Assembly: GCA_032207245.1 (NCBI GenBank)
Contig: CM063499.1
Coordinates: 86,134,466-86,198,465 of the forward strand
Length of the DNA: 64,000 nucleotides
Direction of reading: 5' to 3'
DNA from: Pardosa pseudoannulata
Taxonomy: Eukaryota > Arthropoda > Arachnida > Araneae > Lycosidae
In this document: positions 35,807 to 47,450 of the stretch, in pieces
How positions within the stretch are numbered: the first letter of the stretch is position 1
Layout: each line of letters begins with the position of its first letter
Program-made: the position numbers and the translations under genes
Notes under the pieces: generated by a model
What the model saw: only the letters and a program-made list of their open reading frames with translations
Database searches by the model: none
What the model was told of the DNA's origin: nothing

Positions 35807-36780
35807 GAATATATAATTACATTTATGATCAAATTATATCTCATTTTGAAGATCTTTTTGTACTATTATGAAACATTTTGACTTATTCCTCCAGTTTAAT
35901 CAGTTAAATTCTAACAAATATGTGAAATTCCGAAAAAAAATATATGTATGTTCCAATAGAAATTTTTGGTCTATTTCACTTAATTAAAATAACAGGTTAT
36001 AGTAAAATAATATAGGAAAATGTTTTTTGTGGAAAAATTTCATTTCATTGAGTTTGGTTTGTCGTTTTTTTTAAACACACGCACACATAAACATGTGTGT
36101 TTACATATATAATACATGTAGACGTATATATGTGCATATGTGTATGTATGAATATATAATGACATTTTTGATCAAATTATATCTCATTATGAAGATCTTT
36201 TTGCACTATTATGGAATATTTTGATTTATTTCTCCAGTTTAATCAGCAAAAACCTAACAAATTTGTGAAATTATGAAAAAAAATATATAAATAATTCAAT
36301 ATAAAATTCTGGTCCATTTCACTTAATTAAAATAACAGGTTTTAGTACAATAATATAGGAATATGTTTTAGGGAAAAAATTTCATTTTATTATGAGTTTG
36401 GATTGTTGTTTTTGTAAACACACATACACACATAAACATGTGTGTTTACATATATAATACATATAGATGTATATATATATGTATGAATATATAATGACAT
36501 TTATGATCAAATTATATCTCGTTTTGAAGATCTTTTTGTACTATTATGGAAAATTTTGACTTATTCCTCCAGTTTAATCAGCAAAAACCTAACAAATTTG
36601 TGAAATTATGAAAAAAAAAATATAAATAATTCAATAGAAATTTTTGGTATATTTCACTTAATTAAAATAACAAGTTTTAGTAAAATAATATAGGGAAATA
36701 TTTTTTTGGGGAAATTTCATTTCATTATGAGTTTGGATTGTCGTTTTTTTAAGAAAACACACACATAAACACGTGTGTGG
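35629..36780. repeat. ~340-bp tandem array, about 3.4 copies
   Basis: Each unit has AATTAAAATAACAGGTTTTA, then AAACACACACACA, ACGTGTGTTTACATATATAA, GATCAAATTATATCTC and TTTATTCCTCCAGTTTAATC. Starts are near 35632, 35985, 36327 and 36660. The CACACA/TGTGTG pair can form a stem. A TA-rich microsatellite is expanded in the first unit (35750-35806). The array stops abruptly in the fourth unit. Confidence 0.88.
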
Positions 36781-37405
36781 AATTTCCCTTGCATTTCTTA
36801 CCAAGCTATCTGCAATGTTTAAAAGTTTTTAATACTTATTTAATAGATATTTTCTGTTGCTATAAGAACTCATCTATTTCTCTCACACTTTCACAGCATT
36901 TTTAAAGGATAAATGTACATAATCAAAATAAAGTTATCAAATCCAGAAAGTTTATGCGAATCTGTTACTGTACGTTTGAGAAATGAATGGTCTAAGTGAT
37001 GTTATGGCAGATTTTGTAAAAAGTAAAATTATCTGAAAGCAGGAATCATTTTAGAAGTTTATTTAGGTGTTTTCCAAACCACTAGGCCATGTTGGGTCTA
37101 TTAGCTTTCTAATTTAGACAAAAATTCAAGCTAAAGTTTTGTACAAATTATGCTTGCAAATAAATACAGTCTATTGTTTTTCATTTATACATTGTAAGCT
37201 TTAGTGTAGGGAAATTTCATTGCAAATATTTACTTGTGATATCTTTGAATTTCCTTTGATAATATTACAACGTTTTACGTTTTCCTCTAGCATCATTCTT
37301 AATTACATACCAGAACAGTGAAAGTTCTAGTGTGCGTGCCAACGACTTTCAACCATATTCAAAGTGGCAACAACTATAGTTTGTTACTGACAACTTAAAG
37401 TGACT
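36781..37405. other. Unassigned AT-rich DNA
   Basis: No gene or repeat recognised. Confidence 0.4.
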
Positions 37406-37409
37406 TTAA

Positions 37410-38147
37410 CACATTGTATGCGGGACACGTACTAGTACGTTTTCTGACGATTGATACTTGAACGCGGGTTACCTACTAGTACGCTTTCTTACGATTGATA
37501 CTTGAGCGCGGGTCACCTACTAGTACGCTTTCTTACGATTGATACTTGAACGCGGGTCACCTACTAGTACGTTTTCTGACGATTGATACTTGAGCGCGGG
37601 TCACCTACTAGTACGTTTTCTGACGATTGATACTTGAGCGCGGGTCACCTACTAGTACGCTTTCTTACGATTGATACTTGAGCGTGAGTCACGTACTAGT
37701 ACGGGTTAGTGTAACAACATCGTTTGTTTGTGGGTACAAAAATAACGGTATATACAGGAAAACTAAGCGGAATGTTTCTGTCTACTACATAGATTCTGGA
37801 AAAATTGAAACAAATAAAAACTAGTTTTTACATCAGTCGAGGCGGAACCACAGAACGGGAAAAAATAAAAACTGTATATAACTATTTCTATATGATTTTT
37901 CATATTTACAATACTGTTATAAATGTATCAACTAAAAAATATATTTTTTGTTTACAAAAATCTTATGTTGTTATTTATATATTTCTATTTATATATTCGT
38001 TTATATATTTCAATCTAAAATACGAAAAGTTGGTAAAAAAGTGAAATAATTTTCGATCTATTGAGATTTAACTGAATAACTAAATGGACACGCAAAACGC
38101 CTGCTCCCGGTACAATTCCTCTGCAAAATGTACCAGCAAACAATGTG
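37410..38147 (+). mobile_element. TTAA-flanked MITE (piggyBac-like), copy B
   Basis: TTAA at 37406-37409 and 38148-38151. Left end CACATTGTATGCGGGACACG. The right end inverted begins CACATTGTTTGCTGGTACAT. Subterminal 44-bp repeats fill its left side. The remaining interior is shared with copy C. Confidence 0.75.
37425..37712. repeat. 44-bp subterminal repeats in MITE copy B, 6-7 copies
   Basis: GAGCGCGGGTCACCTACTAG recurs at 37460, 37504, 37548, 37592, 37636 and 37680. Each unit holds the palindromic ACTAGT/TACTAGTA core and TTGATACTT. Copy A has one such unit at its corresponding end. Confidence 0.9.
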
Positions 38148-38224
38148 TTAAAAGAACACAAGTTTATTCGAATTATTTTATAGTAAGTATTGTAATCTTT
38201 GCATATATTTAGTATCCAATTTAA

Positions 38225-38490
38225 AGCAGGTACTAGTACAAGTTTAGTGTAACAACATGGTTTGTTTGTGGGTACAAAAATAACGGTATATACAGGAAAA
38301 CGAAACCGAATGTTCTTGTCTACTACATAGATTCTGGAAAAATTGAGACAAATAAAAACTAGTTTTTACATCAGTCGATGCGGAACCACAGAAAGGGAAG
38401 GTTGATTAAAAAATCAATTTAGATTTAAATTTAACTTTTTATTTATCCTTGCGAAAATGATATTATATATATGTATATTATATATATACT

Positions 38491-38543
<53 letters not shown>

Positions 38544-39263
38544 TATGTATCTGGTCTAAAAAAGGGGTAGTTGGAAATTACATGAGTTTTAAACGATTTT
38601 AAAAAAGGGAATTCTTTTATAATAATAAAATAAATGAAAAAGGCCCACGCTTGTGTAACCTTTTGGAGTAATCCTGCCAAGCGTAAAGATATTTGATAAT
38701 TAAGTGAACCGATATGAGTTAGTTAGCGCATGGACATGGAGCTGTCAACACCTTTCAACGCTTAGCTCCGCCACGAACAAATGAAAATGGCTCAAGTTTT
38801 GCTTTTAAATGAAAAGATGATTTAATAAACTTATGATTATCAAGAAAAACTGTTTTCCATTTACCGAACGCTTTCCGATTGGTTAGGGCGCTGATCGTCG
38901 GTACCAGAGTACGTGTGTTCGAACCCCACTATGGCATAGATGTTCGTAACCTTTCGGAATCGGCTTTAAGCAGTAGGTCCCGGTCTCATTAGCCATCGTG
39001 TGCAAAACAGTAGACCGTAGCGCCCCAAACCAAAACCAAACCAAACCTGTTTTCCATTAGCCTTAACACTGTATCATGTCATATATATTTGTTTATTTGT
39101 CTATTTATATGTTTGTTTATATATTTCAATATAACATACGAAAAGTGGGTTAAAAAATTAAATAATTTTCGATCTATTGAGATTTAAGTGAATAACTCAA
39201 TGGACGCACCAAACGCCCGCTTCTGGTACAATTCCGCTGCGAAATGTACCCGCACACAATTTG
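38225..39263 (+). mobile_element. TTAA-flanked MITE (piggyBac-like), copy C, left end truncated
   Basis: Starts inside the element at GGTACTAGTACAAGTTTAGT and ends at TTAA (39264-39267) with the inverted end CAAATTGTGTGCGGGTACAT. The interior matches copy A in opposite orientation (for example GGAGCTGTCAACACCTTTCA). It contains a (TA)n tract at about 38495-38545 and the SINE at 38862-39046. Confidence 0.75.
38862..39046 (+). mobile_element. tRNA-derived SINE with perfect TSD, inside MITE copy C
   Basis: The 12-bp target duplication CTGTTTTCCATT lies at 38850-38861 and 39047-39058. A box region GATTGGTTAGGGCGCTG and B box GTTCGAACCCCAC are followed by the family body (GGCTTTAAGCAGTAGGTCCC, CTCATTAGCC) and CCAAACC repeats at the 3' end. 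Confidence 0.95.
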
Positions 39264-39267
39264 TTAA

Positions 39268-40065
39268 TAGTATTGAACGCGTATACATTGCAAACATATA
39301 TTTGCTTAGATAGGCAAACTTGTTAATGCTTGTTGATGTTTCCAAATTAAAATTCTGCGAAAGTGTGAGACGTTGTGTTACAAAAAAATGTTAACATATC
39401 TGCTGTACCTTGTTATTTAAGTGCAAAAAAAATAGTATGTAATCCATATGTAAATGTTGTGAGAAATTATATAGTTGTTATGCTTTATCTAAAGAAGAAA
39501 AACAGATTCTATTCTAAATTCTATGTCTGAAAAGAGAAAAAGAAAATGTATATGTAACTGATTTTATGGAGTTTATATATAAATATGTTAGATTTGTTAC
39601 ATAAAATAAATAGATGGAAATATGTACAAAAGAGTTATAACAATTTTGTATCTATGTATACAACAAAATAAAAAGATGGAACATGGCAATCGGGAAAAAA
39701 AAACCTTGAAAAGAAAAAGGTTTATTTTCCGTTGATCTGAGGTTGAAGAGCAAACAGTAAAGTTAAAACTTCCAAAGCAGCTAAAACCCCTCTTCCCCCA
39801 ATGAAAGCTTTGTGAAAACGGCGCTTTACAATGAAATATACTGGTTTGTAAAAAGAAAAAAATAGTTGTACCATTTCACATTAATAAAACTTTGAAACTG
39901 TTTTCATGGATGCTATCATTAATATGATTCTGCACTGCGACAGATTTCGATTCACGGTTCCTCCAAATCGATTGCATTTCTCTTGGATAAATAAATTTCA
40001 CTGTGTTCGATATTTAATGTACGACATCAAACACCAAGTTGTCTCGTTTTAAATTAGTGTGTTCC
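39268..40065. other. Unassigned AT-rich DNA
   Basis: No gene or repeat recognised. Confidence 0.4.
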
Positions 40066-40328
40066 CCCATAGCAAATTTAGTTTGAAGCAAACTTGCAGC
40101 AAGTTCAGTTTGAAAGTTTGAAACAAGGCTGCAGCAAGTCTAAGAATTTTCACTTGCTTGAAGGTTGTCATGACAAGGTTGCAAAATAGCAATGCGAAGC
40201 AGTGATCGCTTTATGTTCCGTCTAATTTGCGGGAGATTTGCTGCAGGTTTGTCGAGTCAAATTTGTTATGACAATATATTATCCAAAAATAAATCAAACT
40301 TGCTGCAAGTATGCATGCTGTCTGGGTA
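40066..40328. mobile_element. Possible MITE with ACTTGCAGCAAGTTT ends
   Basis: Left part CCCCATAGCAAATTTAGTTT then AAACTTGCAGCAAGTT. Right part, inverted, CCCAGACAGCATGCATACTT then GCAGCAAGTTTGATTT. GCAGCAAG/CTTGCTGC words are repeated throughout. No target duplication identified. Confidence 0.45.
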
Positions 40329-40734
40329 ATGACTTGCTGACATCAATTAAAAATTCTTAACCCTTAATTTGGCCAAGTCCGCTACACCGAACATGTATAT
40401 TTATAACTACTATATAACATGTTCGCCACAGAGCACATTAATTATCTCAAAAATGGAAAATATATTTTTTCTGTTTATTTTACAGAGATCCTAATGTCTA
40501 TACAGACATGGGAAAATAACAGAAATTAAAATTAAAAAATATTTGAAAAAACATTTTGTCAAATTAAAGATTAAAGCATGTTAATAGTAAAACATACAGA
40601 ATACATATTAACACATCTGAATCAAATTATTTTCTCTAAAACTACATATAAATCGGAGATATTTTAGTAATAGAATGGTATTCCAATATATGTGTATTAA
40701 ATGTCAAACAAATGATTCCAACCATTAGGGTATA
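40329..40734. other. Unassigned AT-rich DNA
   Basis: Nothing recognised. Confidence 0.4.
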
Positions 40735-43535
40735 TCGATAATTTCCCGCACATGACTAATATAAATTTCTTATTCGCTATCAATATCTTTAACTTCTTCT
40801 GATTTACAATTGTTATCACTTTCATCTTCCTTTGGTTCACTACCAGTATTTTCCTTATCCTAAAATTCAGAATTACAATCACTTATATCATCCTCTGATC
40901 CCCAATTGCTATCACTTACTTCTTCCTTTGATTTCAAATTACTATCATTTTCATCCTCCTATGATTCATTACCAGTATTTTCATCATACGTTGATTCCTA
41001 ATTATGATCCCTTTCATCTTTTTTTGATTCCCTACCAGTATTTTCATCACTTTCTGATTTCCAATTACAATCATTTTCACCTTCATCTGATTAACTACCA
41101 GTATTGTCTTGATGGGATTTCGAATTTCAATTACTTTTATCTTCCTCTGATTCTCAATTGCTATCACTTTCATCTTCCTTTGATTTCCAATTACTATCAT
41201 TTTCATCCTCTTATTCAATGCCAGTATTTTCTGAATTACAATCACTTTCATCCTCCTCTGATTCACAATTGCTGTAACTTTCATCATCCACTGATTCACT
41301 ACCAGTATTTACATGATCCTCTGATTCCCAATTACGGTCACTTTCATCCTTCTCTGATTCACTACCAGTGTTTTCATCAACTTCTGATTCCCAATTACAA
41401 ACACTTTCAAACTCCTCTGATTCACTACTAGTATTTTCCTCATCCTAAGATTCCAAATTATAATCACTTTCTTCCTCCTGTGATTCACAATTGTTGTCCC
41501 TTCATCTTTCTTTGGTTTACAATTACTATCACATTCATCTACCTTTGATTCACAATTGCTGTCACTTTCATGCTCCTCTGATTCACTACCATTATTTTCA
41601 TCATTCTCTGATTCCCAATTACAATCACTTTCATCCTTCTAAGATTCATTGCCAGTATTTTCACCATTCTTTGATTCCGAATTACAGTCACTTCCATCCT
41701 CCTTTGATTCACAATTGATACCACTTTGATCTTCCTTTGATTTGTAATTACTATCACTCTCATCCTCCTCTGATTCACTACCAGTATTTTCCGAATTACA
41801 ATCACTTTCATCCTCTTCTGACTCACAATTTCTGTCACTTTAATCCTTCTCTGATTCACAACCACTGTTTTCATCCTCCTCTGATTTTCAATTACAGTCA
41901 CTTATATCCTCCTTTGATTTGCAATTACTTTCATCCTCATCTAATTCACAATTTCTGTCACTTTCATTCTTTTATGATTCACTGCCACTGTTTACATCCT
42001 CCTCTGATTTACTACTAGTATTTTCATCCTCTGATTCCAAATTACAATCACATTCATCATCCTCTGATTCACAATTGTGATCACTTTCATCTTCCTTTGA
42101 TTTCCAATTACTACTATTTTGATTCTCCGCTGATTCACTACCAGTATTTTTTGAATTACAATCCCTTTCACCCTCCTGTTATTCACAATTGCTGTAACTT
42201 TCATCCTCCTCTGATTCACTACCAGTATTTTCATCATTTTTTGATTCCCAATTAAGATCACTTTCAACCTTCTCTGATTCCCTACCAGTGTTTCCATCCT
42301 CATCTGATTCACAATTGTTGTCACTTTCAGCTTCCTTTGATTTGCAATTACTGTAACTTTCATCCTCCTCTGCTTCATTACCAGTATTTTCATCATATTT
42401 TGAAAAACAGTGACGATCACTGTCATCCTCCTTTGATTCGCTACCAATATTTTTCTCATCCTAAGATTCAGAATTACAGTCACTTTCATCCTTCTCTGAT
42501 TCACAATTGATATCACTTTGATCTTCCTTTGATTTGTAATTACTATAAATTTCATCCTTCTCTGATTTACTACGAGTATTTTCATCATCATCTGATTCCC
42601 AATTACCATCCCTTTCATCCTTCTCTGATTCACTACCAGTATTTTCTGATTTACAATCCCTTTCACCCTCCTCTGATTCCTAATTGTTTTAACTTTCATC
42701 CTCATCTGATTCACTATCGGTATTTTAATCACTGTTTGATTGCCAATTACGACCACTTTCATCCTCCTCTGATTCCCAACCAGTATTTTCCTCATCCTAA
42801 GATTCCGAATTACAATCACTTTCAGTCACCTTTGATTCACAATTGCTGTCACTTTCATCCTTCTCTGATTCAAAATCACTATTTCAGTATCACTATCAGT
42901 ATTTGCACCTCATCCTAATATTCCGAATTACAATCACTTACAATCCATTTAACCCTCCTCTGATTCCTAATTGTTTTAACTTTCATCCTCATCTGATTCA
43001 CTATCGGTATTTTAATCACTGTTTGATTGCCAATTACGACCACTTTCATCCTCCTCTGATTCCCAACCAGTATTTTCCTCATCCTAAGATTCCGAATTAC
43101 AATCCCTTTCAGTCACCTTTGATTCACAATTGCTGTCACTTTCATCCTTCTCTGATTCAAAATCACTATTTCAGTATCACTATCAGTATTTGCACCTCAT
43201 ATTCCGAATTATAATCACTTACAATCCCTTTCACCCTCCTCTAACTCCTAATTGTTTTAACTTTCATCCTCATCTGATTCACTATCGGTATTTTAATCAC
43301 TGTTTGATTGCCAATTACGACCACTTTCAGCCTCCTCTGATTCACTACCAGTATTTTCCTGATCCTTTGATTCCGAATTACAGTCACTTTTATCCTCCTC
43401 TGATTTACTATCAGTATTTTCATCATCCTCTGATTCACTACCAGTATTTTCTTCATCCTAAGATTTAGAATTACAGTCACTTTCATCCTCATCTGATTCA
43501 CAATTGATATTTCTTCTACCTTTGATTTGCAATTA
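40735..43535 (-). repeat. 63-bp frame-preserving array; minus strand encodes a degenerate acidic repeat
   Basis: On the plus strand a full unit is GATTCACTACCAGTATTTTC, then ATCATCCTCTGATTCCCAAT, then TACAATCACTTTCATCCTCC, then TCT (63 bases); shorter variants mostly differ by multiples of three. On the minus strand one frame reads ENTGSESEEDESDCNWESE-like repeats (Glu/Asp/Ser-rich). It is broken by TAG where GAATCAGAG has become GAATCTTAG, and by occasional frame changes. The longest fully open frames (for example 41992-42819 minus, 40832-41431 plus) are other registers, giving K/V/I-rich or H/P/Y-rich peptides, and look like by-products. A ~287-bp block is repeated three times (about 42674, 42961 and 43246). 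It is either an old acidic-protein exon that decayed or a noncoding satellite with period divisible by three. Confidence 0.85.
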
Positions 43536-44701
43536 CACTCTGTCGTGTAGCTGTGATTAGATTTAGGTATTTTACCTGTGACCAATTTATAATGGTTCTT
43601 ATTTAGTTCGTCTAAGACTAAATTTATTTGTATTGCATTATGTAGATCATTTAAGTTTTAAATTCAACCACAGGTTCTGAGGGACTAACTTTTAAAAACT
43701 AATAAGCTTATTAAAAGTTGGTAAAATAAACATCACACACCTAAATAAACACATAACAAAGTTGATAGTTTTAAATAAAAATAAGAAAACTTATTGTTAC
43801 ACTATTTATATGTCTATGTACAGAAAATTGATTCAAATTTTAAAAAAAAATTGCTCTTTTAAATTTTTTGTTATGTACCACCTTATCCAAAATTCAACAT
43901 TAATCATATACTAAATATTTCCGTAAAAAAGAAGAGATGTCCTTTTTCCAAATTCAAATTTTTATAACAAGTACCTTTATACATCTTCAAAGGAATGTGC
44001 ATATGCAGGAATGTGCCAAGGTGGTACTCTAATCGAGAGCTCCTCAGACTTGGAGTTGGTAGAAGGATGTAGACCACTTTGCGTGTACTCTCAATTGTTT
44101 GGATCGCAATGCTGACTTCAGTCCCACCACTGGTCTGGGCGATTCTAAATAAATTGGGGTGATTCTCTGAGGTTGCAGTACCGTAACACTTCTGGTCGCT
44201 GTGAGATAGTCCTACTCGTTATCTTTTTGGAATCTCTCTTGGACACAACTCTTCCTTAGGTCCCCGAACTCTGCTCTCTAAACATATTCTCTCTTTTTTT
44301 CTCTTTTTTATATCATTTTCATCTTCTACCATACTTCCCACTTTTGCTCCAATCAGCAGAGCTGTACATATTCATTGGTCGTCCTTTCCCTGCCTTTTAA
44401 CCGCAAACATGGGGTAAACCTTACCTCTTCAAATTGAACACTCCCAACCTCTCCACAAAACTTTTAACTTTTTGTCCCTTGGGGACTCATAAATAACTCC
44501 ACAAAGGTACATTCTTATTCAGTGTCATTAACGGAGACAACATTCTAATCTAGGACTGGGATATCAATTCCGCACACGACGAATCCGTTGAATTAATTTT
44601 TATAAGTCCTCTCTCCTTTACAAAACATGTGATGAGGTCAGATTTAGATCCCAAGCATTTCTCTTCCAATTTTATTTATATTAATTAGAATGATATAAAT
44701 C
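43536..44701. mobile_element. 1.17-kb insertion interrupting the acidic array; candidate solo LTR
   Basis: The array is cut after TTTGATTTGCAATTA (to 43535) and resumes at CTATCACTTTTATCCTCC (44702). The intervening DNA is not array-like and is more GC-rich. Read on the minus strand it begins TGTGATGAGG and near its far end has ATCACA. A TATAAAAAAG stretch follows internally, as might be expected of an LTR. I could not find a clean target duplication, so the class is uncertain. Confidence 0.4.
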
Positions 44702-44845
44702 ACCTCATCACACTATCACTTTTATCCTCCTCCGATTCATTACCAGTATTTTCCGAATTACAATCCCTTTCATCCTCCTCTGATTCACAATTTCTGTCAC
44801 ATTCATCCTTCTCTAATTCACTACCAGGGCTTCCAACAATTTATG
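44702..44845 (-). repeat. Outlying piece of the acidic array
   Basis: About two units (TATCCTCCTCCGATTCATTA then CCAGTATTTTCC, CATCCTCCTCTGATTCACAA) continue the array beyond the 43536-44701 insertion. It is cut by the truncated Helitron at 44846. Confidence 0.8.
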
Positions 44846-45510
44846 ACATAATAAATAGGTAAAAATAACATTTTTCTACCACTATGACGTCATTCCATCG
44901 CCTTGAATTATTTCTTATTCTTAAATTATTTAAATATCGTCTGCATTATTTTCATACGTTTTATCACTGACGTCAATAATTTTCTTTCATATTTGGCTTC
45001 AATAATAGATCAGGTACATAGGTGGTCATTTTAAATTGATTCATCGATTATTGTTTTGTTGCAATGAAAATTTTATCACCAGTATCAATAACAAATTCTC
45101 TTCATAAAAGTCTAGGAGTCTATTGTACGGACTGAAAAATATCTAGCGTTTAAGTTATATATCTGTAAAAAATTAAGAAGTTTGTTCGTTTTTGTGTTTG
45201 TTTTTTTATATATAACCGCATGGTTTGCCATCAATTCGTTCAATGTTGGGCATCATTCATATATACCGCCTAATAATCGCTGTCAATATTAAAACCTCTG
45301 CTGTCCATCCTATCACGTGATAGGACAACATAAATTAAAGTTGGCAACTAACGTGCGGTCAGTAAATATAAACAAATGATTGACCGTGTATCAGAAAATT
45401 CTCAACCAAAAAACAAACCAAACCATTTTTTAACTGCCTCATAGGGCACTTTACAATTATGAAAAATTAAAAATTTTACTAATCCCGTCATATGACGGGC
45501 TATATGCTAG
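44846..45510 (+). mobile_element. Helitron, 5'-truncated, intact 3' end
   Basis: 3' terminus CCCGTCATATGACGGG (perfect palindrome), then CTATATG and CTAG (45507-45510), host T at 45511. The body from ATAATAAATAGGTAAAAATA onward matches the Helitron at 1561-2246. The first ~100 bases of the family are missing at the junction with the acidic array. Extra sequence (about 45230-45360) is absent from the other copies. Confidence 0.82.
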
Positions 45511-46019
45511 TTGATAAATATAATAGGATGTTAAATTATCGAAAATTATATACAGTTAGAAAAGTATACAGACAAATTAAATAGAATTATTTAGTGCCTT
45601 ACAAGTCAAGTTTTTTTACACAGTTCTTCATTTTCTACATTTTCTACATAATGTCTATTTTACAGTTAGAACAAATATATACAATTTTGTTTCCACGAAT
45701 CAGTCAGTAATGAACTATTTTTTGCATATGCATAGATTATTCAATATTTTATTTTCATAGATATCTATGGGTATAAAATTAATACAAGTCAAGATTTTAT
45801 ATCAATTTCAGTAACTCTATGATAAAATTGGACCGAAAAACTATTATGGATCCAATTTTCGAATTTTGTCGAATTTTGGTTCTTTAGGTGTGCTATATCA
45901 GTTTAATGATGTTCATAGAATTGTCAGAAAATCAATAACATGGATAGAACGATATCTCGTCTCACCATTGGAGGGGGGGATTTTATAACTAATTTAAGTT
46001 CTAATCAATTTTCTTGTAA
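45511..46019. other. Unassigned AT-rich DNA
   Basis: Nothing recognised. Confidence 0.4.
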
Positions 46020-47246
46020 TCCCTTATATAATAATAGTCTAAGTTATCTGTCCGTCAGTCGTCGAATTTATGAAGCGGTTGGACCTGGAATGGATAGAGG
46101 CATCCATATTGAATTTTTGATGAGTTACGGTTTACAAAGCGAGTAATGTTTATCTTTTCCTAAACTATAGATCCGATTCTGAAGTAAATTGGTATGAATA
46201 AGCTTCGTATCACTCGTATCAGAAAATACTGTCCTCCTTAAAACGTTAGGGTTAGCAAAATTCAAAGAGAGTGAAGTCTATCTTTTCCTAAACTATCGAT
46301 CCGATTCTAAAGTAAATTGGTATAAATATGTTTATTATCACAGCAAAAACTACTGTCTTTTTCAGAACGTTCGAAATTCACCTCTTTTCCCCTTTTCGAC
46401 CATTTAATTCCATTATATCGAGCCCCATTTTAAGAGCAGGCGGTTAAATTTATCAAGTTATCACATAAGATATAAGTAAAAATAACATTTTTTTTCTTTC
46501 ATTATGACGTCATTCCATTATGACATCACAGGGAAAGTTTTTTCTCCTAAACTATCCATCCGAATCTAAAATAAATTGTTATAAATAGGCTTCATATCCC
46601 AGTGAAAAATACTGTCTCTTTAAAATGTTCGAAATCCACCCGTCCCCCCCCCTTTTCGAGCGTTTAATGCCATTAATTCAAGAACTATTTTCTTCGGTTA
46701 ATAGCAGGCGATTAAAGTTTTCTCTCCGAATGATGGCCTGTGCTGGTCTTCGGTTCCGAAGTTCCATGGTTCGAATCTCACAGTGGCATGGATGTTCGTA
46801 GCCGTTCGGAATCGACTTTAATCTGTAGTTCCCGGTCTCATTAGCCATCGTGTTGCAAAAAGTAGACCGTAGCTCTCGAAAACCATAATAAATTTATCAC
46901 ATAACAGGTAAAAAATAACATTATTTTCTAGCATTATGACGTCATTCCTTTAACTATCTCATTGTATCATTTCTTATTTTAAATTATTTAAATATCGTCT
47001 GCATTATTTTCGTGCGTTTTATCACGGAACTTAGATAGGACGTCAATAATTTTCTTTTAATATTTGTCTTAAATAATATATTAGGTACATGTGTGATAGT
47101 ATTAAATTTAACCATTGATTATTTTTTGTTGCAAGATAATTCTCAGCCAAAAAACAAGCCATTTTTTTTTACCTGTAATAGTTGCTTTACAATTCTTTCA
47201 AATTAAAAATTTTACTGATGACGTCATATGACGGGCTATATGCTAG
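46020..47246 (+). mobile_element. Helitron, complete ends, with internal repeats and a SINE
   Basis: 5' end TCCCTTATATAATAATAG after host A. 3' end GTCATATGACGGGCTATATG then CTAG (47243-47246) before host T. Three diverged copies of a block with CCTAAACTATNGATCCGATT and AGTAAATTGGTATAAAT lie at about 46155, 46275 and 46540. A SINE sits at 46726-46886. It lacks a Rep/helicase frame, so it is non-autonomous. The open frame at 45940-46146 crosses the 5' end and is not a gene. Confidence 0.85.
46726..46886 (+). mobile_element. tRNA-derived SINE inside the Helitron
   Basis: CCGAATGATGGCCTGTGCTG, B box GGTTCGAATCTCAC, then the body GCATGGATGTTCGTAGCCGT and CTCATTAGCCATCGTG. It is slightly shortened around the A box and diverged. 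The 3' end is CGAAAACC. Confidence 0.85.
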
Positions 47247-47250
47247 TTAT

Positions 47251-47265
47251 AGATATATGTATATG

Positions 47266-47298
<33 letters not shown>

Positions 47299-47340
47299 GC
47301 ATATATATGTATATGTATATGTAAATATGTATATATCTAT
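47251..47340. repeat. TATATG-type microsatellite
   Basis: ATATGTATATGTGTATATGT and variants directly after the Helitron 3' end. Confidence 0.85.
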
Positions 47341-47450
47341 AATGAGGTGAAAGATTTAAATAACTCCATAACATTCGGTTCTTATTACTGAAGTAGTGAA
47401 GTAGAGGGGGGGCAAAGAAGTTGTTTGTGACCCATCTCCCCGTTCTAGTG

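Noticed and set aside
37805..38044. 79-codon plus frame
   Set aside because: Lies in the non-autonomous TTAA element copy B; Y/I/F/K-rich chance frame.
40832..41431. 199-codon plus-strand H/P/Y-rich frame
   Set aside because: The same array read on the other strand; repeat by-product.
41992..42819. 275-codon minus-strand frame (MKV/NQRRMK repeats)
   Set aside because: A register of the 63-bp array. The composition follows from the period, and no start context or domain is seen.
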